64,000 nucleotides of DNA from an uncultured Bacteroidales bacterium (GTDB lineage Bacteria; Bacteroidota; Bacteroidia; Bacteroidales; UBA932), in assembly GCA_945874155.1 (NCBI GenBank), contig CAMCFO010000001.1, forward strand, positions 1-64,000, read 5' to 3'. The position numbers and the translations under genes are program-made. Shown here in pieces: positions 1 through 9,832 of the stretch; position 1 is the first letter of the stretch, and each line of letters begins with the position of its first letter. The notes below the pieces were generated by a model. That model made no database searches. It was not told the DNA's origin and was given only the letters and a program-made list of their open reading frames with translations.

Positions 1-122
1 TTTTATTCACGGCCAGGGCCGCGTAACTTATTGAATTTTTAACGAACTATTGAAAGAATCATTTCGCCGCTCTCTGTAGTTCCGATGGCCACCGGCCATC
101 TGCAATCATTGTTGTCCATATT

Positions 123-1196
123 TTACAATCCTGTATGTTTCCTGTGTACCTTCCTGAGAGCCTTCAAGAAGTCCTCGGCCAAATTGTCGTCTTTTCGGCA
201 GTCCGGAAGCCGGGAGATTTCCTCCAGTTCGAAATATTCAATGCCCCTCCTCCAGACGAACTCCCCGAGGCTCTCTCCTGAAGGGCGGCTCTGTGCCTCA
301 TGCATGAACTTGTCCACGAACTCCTGCTCTTAGCAGTCCTTCCACCAGAAAAGGCGTGTCCCGTCCTGCTCGCTTATCTGCTGCACGGTCACGTCCACCT
401 TCACCTCGAAGGTGTTCATCCTCAGAAGGTCCGGGACAGGGTAGTCCTGATGAGTCACGACTGCATGAGTCGCATAGCACATACAGATATGGTCGAGTTT
501 CGGATGCCTCAGCCAGCTTTCCGCCCAGCTTGTGCCGTCGTCAAGATGATTATCAATATCGAGTTCGGCGTCGCTCATCGAGGACTTGTGTCCGCAGCCC
601 GGATTCCAAAATGGACGGCATGAGATGATTTCCAGGTCTCCCTTGACATCCCTCTGGAGGGTGGCGTTGACAAGGATCATCCTCGTGAAGTCGGACCCGT
701 AGAACTCGTCGTCCTCCAGATGGAGTACGTCCTGCGCCGAGTCTCCCCAGTACTTCAGCGTCCCTTCAACCGTGAGGTCATCGTCCTTGGGGTCCATCGG
801 GAGGTCGAGGATGTTCCGGTACATCCTGCCGGTCCTGGAGAACATGTCGCAGGTGAGTTCATACAGATGTGCATTGACGCTCTCCATCCTTTTTACCTCT
901 GCCTCGGAGCAATGGATTTCGAACATCTTCGAAAGAAGATAGTAGCGTCTCCCAAGCAGGTCCTCGACCTTTTCGGCAGTCCTTTCGCTCTTCTCCCAGC
1001 GTCTGGACGAGAGCTTCAGGGGGTCTCCCGTGAGGCGGAGTATGCTTTTCTCCACCTTCTGCACCTCTGCGCGGTACTTCTCTATTCTCTCTTCTTCCGG
1101 GAGTGTCTCAAGAGCATCGATGGTCTCAAACCATTTCATTTGCTGCTCATATAAATCGCCGTAATGTTTCATTGTTTTTTGAATTTTATGCTGCAA
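123..1196 (-). pseudogene. Hypothetical protein gene interrupted by an in-frame TAA (330..332); 288-aa ORF followed in the same frame by a further 68 codons
   Basis: ORF 330..1196(-) ends ..RLFWWKDC*; the next codons in the same frame read EQEFVDKFMHEAQSRPSGESLGEFVWRRGIEYFELEEISRLPDCRKDDNLAEDFLKALRKVHRKHTGL*, a coherent continuation. Confidence 0.55.
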
Positions 1197-1208
1197 ATAT
1201 AGTATATA

Positions 1209-1279
1209 TCACTGCAAGAATATGGCAGGAAGAAATCCTGTCGCAGAATCTTTAATGTGCTGCCATATTCTTGCAGTGA
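1209..1279. repeat. Perfect 20-bp inverted repeat (1209..1228 and 1260..1279) with 31-bp spacer
   Basis: tcactgcaagaatatggcag ... ctgccatattcttgcagtga, read directly. Confidence 0.9.
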
Positions 1280-1320
1280 AACTTGCTTTCTTTGTACTCT
1301 GAAACCAATAGACACAGTAT

Positions 1321-1458
1321 ATGACACTTTATGAATTACTCCGCAAGGTCTCGTTCGACGAGCTCATACCCACTCTGAAAGGGGTGTATGACGTGAAGGA
1401 TATCTACTCCTACAGGGAGGCGTTCAATGAGCTTATGCTCAAGTCTAGAATATCTTGA
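1321..1458 (+). pseudogene. 45-codon ORF resembling the N-terminus of a DUF6557-type protein, apparently truncated
   Basis: MTLYELLRKVSFDELIPTLKGVYDVKDIYSYREAFNELMLKSRIS*; resembles recalled family N-termini; no coherent continuation downstream. Confidence 0.4.
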
Positions 1459-1713
1459 CAGGACTCTGGAAAGGAACGGAGGCACGATGGAAGTGAGTTC
1501 TGGCAGGAACAGTTCTCACCCACTGCCGTACAATATGTCGTTGGCGGGGCCTTCAAGGGCGAAGCCTATCACATAAGGTTTTGCTAAGTAGGCGTCAAAA
1601 TAGTAAGCACAAAGAATGAGATGAATTAAATTGACTATATTTGCGTTATACTTTCGATTCATCTCAACTGTTATAGAAATTATAACCGACAACAATTCAA
1701 ATAGTAACTTTGT

Positions 1714-3522
1714 ATGTACAAACACATTCTCACAATCGCATTATCCACTCTGTCTATTTGCATTTCCCATGCTCAAAGCACTTGGATGGACAATCCTTTT
1801 GCATCGAAGGGCACAATTGTCGCTCCGGTGCTGAGCAGTTCGCTTGTGGATGAGATTGTGATTGTTTCCGATAATCCTGGAGACTGGAAATTCAACGCAT
1901 CTTTAGAAAATGATGGAGAGAAAGAAATAATCAGCATATCGATGGACGCTCCTCAGCCGTGTGCACCGGCAAAGTTCAACGTCTATTTCACATTTCCTCA
2001 GAAAGGCGCCTTCAACACTTGGAGTTCGGACGTCTATTGCGGAACCCATCTCGACCCGTTCTGGGGCAGCAGCAACGGTTCCAGCGCACTTGCGTTCAGA
2101 ATGCCGCTCTATGAGTATTTCGACGACAACGATACAAACTGCCTGACAATCGCATGCAGCGAGACTTTCAGACGGGTGGAGGCAGCCCTCGGCGTGATGG
2201 AGGAAGGTTGCGACGTCTGTTCGGAGCTGCGTTTCTTTAGAGAAGCCGAGGCTCCGATGAGCCATTATGAAACCCGGATTATGCTCGACGGGCGTCGCGT
2301 GTTTTGGGGAGAGACCATTCAGGAGGGCGTCAGGTGGATGATGGAAGAAAAGGGTCTACAGGCCTTTGACACTCCTGAAGCCGCTTTCGAGCCGCTCTAT
2401 TCAACTTGGTACCAGTTCCACCAGAACGTGACTGACAAGACAGTCGAAGAAGAATGCAGGCTCGCGGCGGATCTCGGAATGAAAACCATAATTCTTGATG
2501 ACGGATGGCAGACTGCCGATGGAAACAGAGGTTATGCTTTTTGTGGAGACTGGAGACCGGCTCCCGAAAAATTTCCGGATATGGCCGCACACGTCGCCGC
2601 AGTGCACAAACTCGGTATGAAATATATGATTTGGTACAGCGTGCCTTATGTCGGATTCAACAGCGAAGCATACGCAAAGTTTGAGGGAAAATATCTCTAT
2701 ATTGACTGGGGCAGCCGCTGCGCCGTGCTTGACCCACGTTTTCCGGAGGTCAGAAAACATCTTGTGGAATTGTATTGTAAGGCGCAGAAAGATTGGCATC
2801 TGGATGGTTTCAAACTCGATTTTATCGACAGTTTTGGGCTGCGGGGAGAGGATCCGGCCGTAAAGGAGAACTATGCCGGACGCGACATTATGAATGTCAG
2901 TGAGGCGGTGAATGTGCTGATGAAAGAAGTCTCCTCTGCGCTGAAGGCCATAAAGCCGGACATTCTCCTTGAATTCAGGCAGCAATACATTGGACCGGCC
3001 ATCAGACAATACGGCAATATGTTCCGCGCCGCCGACTGTCCCGGAAATGCGAAGGACAACAGAATGAGAATAGCTTCGCTGAGGCTCACGAGCGGCTCGA
3101 CGGCCGTACACTCGGATATGTTGGAATGGAATCTGGAAGAAACTCCGGAGAATGTCGGACGCGCGATAATCAACTCTATTTTCGGAGTCATCCAGTATTC
3201 CGCGATGTTGAAGGATATTCCGCAAGAACATCTTGCTGTAATGCGAAAATGGATGGCATTTGCATCAGAGCACCGCGAGACTCTGCTGCATAGCGAGTTC
3301 CGCCCTCATCACCCCGAACTTGGCTACCCGCTCATCGAGGCAGAGAGTGACTCAGAACTCATAATTGCCGTCTATCAGGACAACGCCGTCGTTGAGGCTG
3401 CCCCTCGCGGCAAGCGTCTCTACATCCTCAACGCATCCGGATCTGAGCGCATAGTCATCCGCCGCGGTGACAAACTCCGCACTGTAAAGGTTCCTTGCGG
3501 TGACTGGAAAGAGGTGAGATGA
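1714..3522 (+). CDS. Glycoside hydrolase family 36-like alpha-galactosidase (exported)
   Basis: Signal peptide; motifs TIILDDGWQTAD, GYAFCGDW, WHLDGFKLDFID typical of GH36 melibiases. Confidence 0.85.
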   Translation: MYKHILTIALSTLSICISHAQSTWMDNPFASKGTIVAPVLSSSLVDEIVIVSDNPGDWKFNASLENDGEKEIISISMDAPQPCAPAKFNVYFTFPQKGAFNTWSSDVYCGTHLDPFWGSSNGSSALAFRMPLYEYFDDNDTNCLTIACSETFRRVEAALGVMEEGCDVCSELRFFREAEAPMSHYETRIMLDGRRVFWGETIQEGVRWMMEEKGLQAFDTPEAAFEPLYSTWYQFHQNVTDKTVEEECRLAADLGMKTIILDDGWQTADGNRGYAFCGDWRPAPEKFPDMAAHVAAVHKLGMKYMIWYSVPYVGFNSEAYAKFEGKYLYIDWGSRCAVLDPRFPEVRKHLVELYCKAQKDWHLDGFKLDFIDSFGLRGEDPAVKENYAGRDIMNVSEAVNVLMKEVSSALKAIKPDILLEFRQQYIGPAIRQYGNMFRAADCPGNAKDNRMRIASLRLTSGSTAVHSDMLEWNLEETPENVGRAIINSIFGVIQYSAMLKDIPQEHLAVMRKWMAFASEHRETLLHSEFRPHHPELGYPLIEAESDSELIIAVYQDNAVVEAAPRGKRLYILNASGSERIVIRRGDKLRTVKVPCGDWKEVR

Positions 3523-3577
3523 TGGAAAGATGCGGTCTCCATTAGCCCAGCCTGTTATCTAAAGCAAATTGATTTTG

Positions 3578-3622
3578 AAACTCAGCGAAAATGGTCGATT
3601 TCTGGCCATTTTCGCTGAGTTT
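3578..3622 (+). terminator. Strong hairpin downstream of the GH36 gene (17-bp perfect stem)
   Basis: aaactcagcgaaaatgg (3578..3594) pairs with ccattttcgctgagttt (3606..3622), 11-nt loop, T-rich run ~8 nt downstream. Confidence 0.75.
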
Positions 3623-3780
3623 CTTGGAATTTTTTCATAATACCGGCAACGGCTGAGGATGGTTTCATCCCCAATAAACTTTTACGTAAAAATATGATTT
3701 TTCTACATTTGCTCAAAAAATATCACCACAGCGCAAAGACTTAAGCCGGATTTTGTGTAAGTTTGCGGAAATTGCGTTGT

Positions 3781-6465
3781 ATGAGAAAATTTTTAGTCTG
3801 CATAACCTGTCTGTTGTTTCTGATAAGCCAGGTGGTGGATGCAGCTCCGAGACGGCGGAAGAAGGCGGTCAAGAGGATGGCTCCGTTGGAACAAGTCGGT
3901 TTTCAGATGCCTTCAACGATAACGGATACCGTGAAGGCTGTTCCGGCCAAGGGGCTGTATATGAATGCTCTCGACCTGCTTCAGGGACAGTCTGCCGGGG
4001 TCAATGTCTCCAGCGACGGTATCAATGGCAACGCGGTGCTCAACAGCGTGAGGGTGAGAGGATCTTCTTCCATCTTGGGCGCTAACGACCCTATGGTCAT
4101 CATTGACGGAGTGATTTCAGACATCACTGCTCTTTCCGCTCTCTATCCGTCCGACATCGAGAGTTTCACGATTTTGAAAAACACCTCAGAAACAGCTGCT
4201 TATGGTTCCGACGGATCTGCGGGAGTGATTCAGGTCAAGACCAGGATGAACTCCGGAGAGGGGTTCCGCATAGCCTATGAGGGCCATTTGGCGGTTTCAG
4301 CTCCATACGGCGGTCTGCAGATGCTCTCCGCCGATGAATACCGTGCCGTGGCAGCGGACAGAGGCCTGTATATCAACGACGGAGGCAGTTCCACGAACTA
4401 TTACTCCGCTCTCACCCGTCCTTCCTTCGTGCAGAACCATTATGTGGCATTGGGAGGGGGCTCCGGTCCTTTCGGCTACAGGGCATCCGTGGGATATGCC
4501 CAGGACAACAGTGTGCTCAAGGACAAGGGCAACGATAATATAGTCACAAAACTGGATGTGAATCAGACACTTCTGAATGACCGCATAAATCTGGACCTGG
4601 GTGTAGTGGGGTCACTTTCAAGAAACTATGGACTGAATGACCCGAAGAAAATATTCTATTCCGCCGCCTGTCAGAATCCCACCTACGACGCGGAAGCAAA
4701 TTTCCGTAATCCCAACGCCGTTCTCATAGGTGCGCCTCTCGCGATGATTGCTGCCAAAAACGACAGCCGCAATATGAACATCGCCACTCACGCATCATTC
4801 AGTTACGATATTCTCGACTGTCTTGCCCTGAATGCTTTCGGCTCTTATTATTTCACATCCTATGAAACTGCATTTACGGATGGAGGCAGTGCATCCCGCA
4901 GCGAATCCAAAAAGGACGACCTTTTGTGCAATGTCTCCCTGCAATACGACAAGACCTGGGGTGACCACAATTTCTCATCACACATCAGGACTGAATATCA
5001 CGTCGAGCGCAACTCCGGATTCCGGACTGGGGTACGCTCACTTGCCAATCCTCTTTTCGGTTACGACAATCTCGGGGCAGCCTCCTCAATTCCGCTGGGT
5101 GGTACCGGCAGCAACTATCTCGAAAAGAAACTGCTCTCCTTCGGAATTGAGCTCGATTATCTTCTGATGGGACGTTACAAATTCGCGCTGAATGCCCGCA
5201 CCGACGGCTCCAGCCTGCTCGGCGATGCCCACAAGTGGGGATTCTTTCCGTCTGCTTCGTTCGTCTGGAATGTCAAGAAGGAAGACTTTCTCGTTGACAA
5301 CCAAACCGTTTCATCGCTTAATTTCAAGGTCGGTTACGGCCGTTCCGGAAATATCGGAGCCATCAATTCTTATGTGAACGGCAATTATGCGCAACCAGTC
5401 GGTATGGTGCCTGTCTATGGCTATCCCGTCCTGGCTCTCGGAACCACGTACAATCCCAATCCGGACATTGGCTGGGAAAGAGTTTCTTCCGTGAACATAG
5501 GCGCAGAACTCGGGATGTGGAACAGCCGCTTCCTTCTCACAATCGAGTACTACTATTCCAGGACAGACAATATGCTCTATGTGTATGATGTGCCCGTGCC
5601 GCCATTCACCTACGACAAGATGCTCGCCAACCTTGGCAAAATGAGCAATATGGGTGTGGACCTGGGCGTTGCCATTGCTCCAGTCAAAACCAGTGACATA
5701 GACCTTGTCATAAGTGCAAACGTCTCCTGGCAACGCAACCGTCTGGAATCGCTCAGTGGCACCTGGATGGGGATGGAACTGGATGCCGACCGGATTTCTC
5801 CCATAGCCTCAGTTTCTGGGGCAGGACAGGTCGGAGGTGACAACAATGTGGTTTACCAAATCGTGGGAGAGCCTGTTGGAGTGTTCTATCTACCTCATTG
5901 TGAAGGACTTGTACAGAATGAAGACGGGACCTGGCGCTATAATATAGTGGACCTTGACGGCGATTCAAGCGTGGACCTCGGTGATTACGGAGACCGTCAG
6001 GTGGCGGGGCAGGCAATTCCGAAATTCACTCTTGGCTCAAGTATCAGTTTCAGATGGAAAAGTCTCTATCTCATAATGCAGATCAATGGGGCATTCGGCC
6101 ATAAAGTCTTCAACGGAACGGCTTTGGCCTATAGCAATATGACTTCATTCCCATCCTACAACGTGCTCAGAACGGCCCCCGGGAAAAATATTGCAGACCA
6201 GAGAGTTTCCGACTATTGGCTCGAAAAGGGAGATTATGCCAATATTGAGCATCTGACCTTGGGTTACGAATTCCTGCTTCCCAAGTCGGCTGTCCAATCC
6301 CTGCGTATCTCATTCTGTGTCAAGAACCTGGCTCAAATGACATCCTATTCCGGCCTCACACCTGTGATAAACAGTTATGTGGTGAACAGCACTCTTGGAA
6401 TAGACGACAAGATGTGCTGGCCCCTTTTCCGCACCTACTCTCTGGGATTCAGTATAAGATTTTGA
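3781..6465 (+). CDS. SusC/RagA-like TonB-dependent outer-membrane receptor lacking the usual N-terminal carboxypeptidase-regulatory-like domain
   Basis: Plug motif NALDLLQGQSAGVNV..SVRVRGSSSILGANDPMVIIDGV..DIESFTILKNTSETAAYGSDGSAGVIQVKT; C-terminal YSLGFSIRF; ATG 3781 preferred over TTG 3763. Confidence 0.9.
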   Translation: MRKFLVCITCLLFLISQVVDAAPRRRKKAVKRMAPLEQVGFQMPSTITDTVKAVPAKGLYMNALDLLQGQSAGVNVSSDGINGNAVLNSVRVRGSSSILGANDPMVIIDGVISDITALSALYPSDIESFTILKNTSETAAYGSDGSAGVIQVKTRMNSGEGFRIAYEGHLAVSAPYGGLQMLSADEYRAVAADRGLYINDGGSSTNYYSALTRPSFVQNHYVALGGGSGPFGYRASVGYAQDNSVLKDKGNDNIVTKLDVNQTLLNDRINLDLGVVGSLSRNYGLNDPKKIFYSAACQNPTYDAEANFRNPNAVLIGAPLAMIAAKNDSRNMNIATHASFSYDILDCLALNAFGSYYFTSYETAFTDGGSASRSESKKDDLLCNVSLQYDKTWGDHNFSSHIRTEYHVERNSGFRTGVRSLANPLFGYDNLGAASSIPLGGTGSNYLEKKLLSFGIELDYLLMGRYKFALNARTDGSSLLGDAHKWGFFPSASFVWNVKKEDFLVDNQTVSSLNFKVGYGRSGNIGAINSYVNGNYAQPVGMVPVYGYPVLALGTTYNPNPDIGWERVSSVNIGAELGMWNSRFLLTIEYYYSRTDNMLYVYDVPVPPFTYDKMLANLGKMSNMGVDLGVAIAPVKTSDIDLVISANVSWQRNRLESLSGTWMGMELDADRISPIASVSGAGQVGGDNNVVYQIVGEPVGVFYLPHCEGLVQNEDGTWRYNIVDLDGDSSVDLGDYGDRQVAGQAIPKFTLGSSISFRWKSLYLIMQINGAFGHKVFNGTALAYSNMTSFPSYNVLRTAPGKNIADQRVSDYWLEKGDYANIEHLTLGYEFLLPKSAVQSLRISFCVKNLAQMTSYSGLTPVINSYVVNSTLGIDDKMCWPLFRTYSLGFSIRF

Positions 6466-6467
6466 CA

Positions 6468-8069
6468 ATGAAGAAGTTAATCATATTGTCCGCGTTGCTT
6501 CCGTGCTTTGTTTCCTGTCTCTACGTGAAGGTGGGGGACAGTTTGCCGCACGATGAGATTTACTCCACTCCGGCAGATGTTTACAGGAATGCAGTCGCAG
6601 CCCTCTACAACAATTTGGGCAGTAATCAGGAATCCATAGGCCTGCAGGGCACCTGTCGTGGAATCTACGACTACAACACCCTCACCACAGATGAGGTCAT
6701 TGTACCCATCCGGGGAGGGGACTGGTATGACGGAGGTTATTGGGAGAACCTATATTTTCACACCTGGGAATCCTCTGACCGTTGCCTCTATACCGTATGG
6801 ACCTATCTGTTCAGCAATATCAGCAGGTGCAACGCATCTCTGGATGTGCTGGCGCGATCATCGGAAAACTGCGGTGTCGAAACAACCAATGCCTGGATTG
6901 CAGAAGTGAGGGCGCTGAGGGCCATTTTCTTTTGGTATGCTATGGATTTGTTCGGAAACATTCCGATAGTGGATGAACACAATAAATGGCAGGAGCTACA
7001 ATCTCCCCGCAGTCAGACATTCCGGTTTATTTTCAACGAGTTGCAATACTCTCTGGAGTATCTTCCCATAGCCCGGAGCAACGAAGAGGGTCTGCACTAC
7101 GGCAAGGTCACTGCGCCCGTGGTGTGGTTCGTGCTGGCAAAACTGGCTCTGAATGCCGAAATTTACTCCGATGACGACTGCACGGACGGAATCGGGCAGG
7201 ACGGTTCCGCAATAATGTTCGAGGTGGAAGGAAGCAAGCTGAATGCTTGGGAGACCTGTATCTTTTATTGCGACAGGCTGGCGGACATATATGGCTTGGA
7301 ATCAATGATCTCGAGCAATTTCAGCACCGGGAATGAGAAGTCGCTTGAGAATATCTTCACCATCCCGGCTGACAGGGAGTCCTACAAGGTGGAATATCAT
7401 TACCAGTTCCGGTCCATCCACTACAGCCACGGTGCCGCCTATGGCTTTGAAGCAGAAAACGGCCCCTCAGCCACGCGTAAGGCAATGCAAGTTTTCGGAT
7501 ATGGCACCCCGTCTCCCGATCCGAGGCTATGGGCAACATTCAGTTTCGATGAAGTGAAGGTGGGAGGTGAACCGGTTCTGACGGAAGATGGGAGTCCTCT
7601 GGTCTATTACCCTATGGAAGTGGCTCCGAATCTGACAGACAGCCCTTTCAAGACCACGGCGGGGGCCCGCTTCAACAAATATGAAACCGATATTCACGCC
7701 TACGAAAACGGCAAACTCCAGGACAATGACATAGTCCTGTTCAGATTTGCGGATGCACTTCTGATGAAGGCAGAGGCACTTGTGCGCAACGGTCAGGACG
7801 GTACACCGTCTATGGCACGGGTGCGTGAAAGGGCCGGAGCTTCCCCAAGGGAGTGTAATCTGGAAACCCTTCTGGAAGAGCGTATGCTGGAACTGGCTTT
7901 GGAAGGCTGGCGGCGTCAGGACCTCATACGTTTCGGGAAATACCATCTGGAATACGATATGAGACCGCAACTGCCTTCCGAGACCGATGCCCACACAATC
8001 TTATTCCCCATTCCGCGCAAATGCATAGAACTCAACGGAAAGTTGAAGCAGAACAAGGGTTACGAATGA
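6468..8069 (+). CDS. SusD/RagB-like nutrient-binding lipoprotein
   Basis: Follows susC directly; lipobox-like LPCFVSC; NAWIAEVRALRAIFFWYAMDLFGNIPIV and RFADALLMKAEALVR typical of SusD. Confidence 0.9.
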   Translation: MKKLIILSALLPCFVSCLYVKVGDSLPHDEIYSTPADVYRNAVAALYNNLGSNQESIGLQGTCRGIYDYNTLTTDEVIVPIRGGDWYDGGYWENLYFHTWESSDRCLYTVWTYLFSNISRCNASLDVLARSSENCGVETTNAWIAEVRALRAIFFWYAMDLFGNIPIVDEHNKWQELQSPRSQTFRFIFNELQYSLEYLPIARSNEEGLHYGKVTAPVVWFVLAKLALNAEIYSDDDCTDGIGQDGSAIMFEVEGSKLNAWETCIFYCDRLADIYGLESMISSNFSTGNEKSLENIFTIPADRESYKVEYHYQFRSIHYSHGAAYGFEAENGPSATRKAMQVFGYGTPSPDPRLWATFSFDEVKVGGEPVLTEDGSPLVYYPMEVAPNLTDSPFKTTAGARFNKYETDIHAYENGKLQDNDIVLFRFADALLMKAEALVRNGQDGTPSMARVRERAGASPRECNLETLLEERMLELALEGWRRQDLIRFGKYHLEYDMRPQLPSETDAHTILFPIPRKCIELNGKLKQNKGYE

Positions 8070-8090
8070 TCTGCGGCTTGCGCCCAATGG

Positions 8091-9380
8091 CTATATGAAA
8101 TTGAAAATGAAGACCACAATCAGAGTTGCAGGCGCAAGATAGCGGATTGCGAAATACACCAGTTTGTAAATTCCTGTGTTGCAGCTGCCTTTGTTGGTGA
8201 GTTCATCCTGTACAGCGGTCTTGTCCATTTTCCAGCCTACAAAGAGCACTGCAATCAGGGCTCCGAAAATAAGCAGTATGTTGGAGCAGAGATTGTCCAC
8301 GAACCCGAAAATCTCCTGGGAGAATGCGCTTCCGACCCCAATCAGCCATATCACTGAAAACATTATGATGCAGGCTTTCCTGCGGGGGATTCTCTTTTCT
8401 TCCACCAGCCAGGCAATTCCGGGTTCCACAAGGGAAATGGTCGAGGTGAGGGCGGCGACAACTACGGTCAGAAAGAAGAGTACGCTGATTGCCCTGCCCA
8501 GGAAAGGTGAAGCCTGGCCCATCTGAACAAATATTTCAGGGAGGGTTACGAAAAGCAGCCCGGGACCGGATTCAGGGTCGATGCCCTTGGCGAAGACTGC
8601 CGGCATTATGGCGAAGCCTGCGATTATTGCAAAGACAATAGAGGAAATGGCTGTCCAGATGCCTGAGGTCATCATATTTTCCTTTTTGCTGACATAGGAG
8701 GAATAGGTTAGAATGATGCCCGAACCTAAGGACATAGAATAGAAGGACTGGCCTATGGCTGCAACTATGGTCCGGCCTGTGATTTTGGAGAAATCGGGAT
8801 GAATCAGATATTCAACTCCTTTCGTCGCTCCGGGCAGCCTGAGGGCATATATCATTATTATGATTATGAAGAGGAACAGCGCCGGGATGGAGTATTTGCT
8901 GAATTTTTCTATCCCGTTCTTCACCCCGCAGGCCACCACCAGGCAAGTGATACCGAGCATCACCGTGCCGAATGCCAGGGCTTTGTAGCCGGAGGGCAGG
9001 AATTCGCCATAATTCAAATTGAAAGAGCGGAGAAAATATTCCACTGACCATCCGCCCACTATGCTATAATATGAAAGCAGCACGGTGGGGGTTAAAACTG
9101 AAAGTACACCTAAAATGTTCCAAAATGACTTGGGAGCGAGTTTTTTCATGGACCCCACTGCGTTGAGCTGCGCGTGACGGCCGATTACAGCTTCTGCAAG
9201 GAAGATGGGAAGGGATAGTAACAGTGTGCAAATCAGATAGATAAATATGAATGCAGCGCCTCCGTTTTCCCCCGCCATATACGGGAATCTCCATAGGTTT
9301 CCAAGTCCGATGGCAGAGCCTGCATAAGCCATTATGACTGCGAAACTGCTGCCGAAACTGTCTCTTTTTGCTGCTGACAT
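8091..9380 (-). CDS. Neurotransmitter:sodium symporter (SNF) family transporter
   Basis: GSAIGLGNLWRFPYMAGENGGAAF signature at N-terminus; many TM segments. Confidence 0.93.
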   Translation of the reverse strand: MSAAKRDSFGSSFAVIMAYAGSAIGLGNLWRFPYMAGENGGAAFIFIYLICTLLLSLPIFLAEAVIGRHAQLNAVGSMKKLAPKSFWNILGVLSVLTPTVLLSYYSIVGGWSVEYFLRSFNLNYGEFLPSGYKALAFGTVMLGITCLVVACGVKNGIEKFSKYSIPALFLFIIIIMIYALRLPGATKGVEYLIHPDFSKITGRTIVAAIGQSFYSMSLGSGIILTYSSYVSKKENMMTSGIWTAISSIVFAIIAGFAIMPAVFAKGIDPESGPGLLFVTLPEIFVQMGQASPFLGRAISVLFFLTVVVAALTSTISLVEPGIAWLVEEKRIPRRKACIIMFSVIWLIGVGSAFSQEIFGFVDNLCSNILLIFGALIAVLFVGWKMDKTAVQDELTNKGSCNTGIYKLVYFAIRYLAPATLIVVFIFNFI

Positions 9381-9481
9381 AACAATTTGTAAGTAGATTT
9401 AGGTGCGCAAAGGTAATATAATTCTGGAAAATTCATTATCTTTGCAGTCCTTTTTTGATATTGTCAGTCAGAAAGGGCTAT

Positions 9482-9553
9482 GCCTCCGTAGTTTAATGGA
9501 TAGAATTTCAGATTCCGGTTCTGACGGTTGCGGTTCGATTCCGCACGGGGGTA
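9482..9553 (+). tRNA. tRNA-Arg(CCG)
   Basis: Cloverleaf folds by hand: acceptor GCCTCCG/CGGGGGT, anticodon stem TCAGA/TCTGA with loop TTCCGGT, T arm TGCGG-TTCGATT-CCGCA. Confidence 0.9.
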
Positions 9554-9628
9554 CAAGTTTTTTCATCCCGCATTTTTTCCGGCTATGTCCGGTATCTTAT
9601 GGGCATCTGAAAAAAATCGATTTTTTCC

Positions 9629-9659
9629 TTTGCAATTGCAAATATCTTTTATATTTTTG
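9629..9659 (+). promoter_or_regulatory. Bacteroidetes consensus promoter of the ilv-leu operon
   Basis: TTTG (9629..9632) - N19 - TATTTTTG (9652..9659), exact match to TTTG-N19-21-TAnnTTTG. Confidence 0.8.
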
Positions 9660-9703
9660 CACTCGCAATTGAGCGGACTTTTCCGCAGTAAATTTTTGGA
9701 ATT

Positions 9704-9772
9704 ATGTTAGTAGTCGTGAACGTCATTAGCTTGCTAGTCCTTGTCATTAAGATAGTTGGACCGGGAAAGTGA
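9704..9772 (+). CDS. Branched-chain amino acid leader peptide (attenuator), MLVVVNVISLLVLVIKIVGPGK
   Basis: 22-codon ORF with 14 Leu/Val/Ile codons ~40 nt after the predicted transcription start, immediately before an ilv terminator-like hairpin. Confidence 0.85.
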   Translation: MLVVVNVISLLVLVIKIVGPGK

Positions 9773-9832
9773 TGGCATCACGTGTGATAAAGCATACTGG
9801 AGCGCTCTTCCCGGAAAATCGGAAAGAGCGCT
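9761..9832 (+). promoter_or_regulatory. Attenuator: terminator hairpin 9801..9832 versus antiterminator pairing 9761..9767 with 9808..9814
   Basis: Terminator stem agcgctcttcccg/cggaaagagcgct with one C.A mismatch; ccgggaa (9761..9767) is complementary to ttcccgg (9808..9814), which lies in the terminator 5' arm and loop. Confidence 0.75.

Noticed and set aside
330-332. Programmed stop-codon recoding (selenocysteine/pyrrolysine) of the split gene
   Set aside because: The codon is TAA, not TGA or TAG; a nonsense mutation is the simpler explanation.
3763-3780. TTG start giving SusC the extra N-terminus MRKLRC
   Set aside because: It overlaps a TAAGTTTG promoter-like box (3758..3765) and ATG 3781 gives a standard signal peptide.
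6414-6467. SusD start at 6414 inside susC
   Set aside because: ATG 6468 begins a clean lipoprotein signal peptide (MKKLIILSALLPCFVSC); the upstream part is susC coding sequence.
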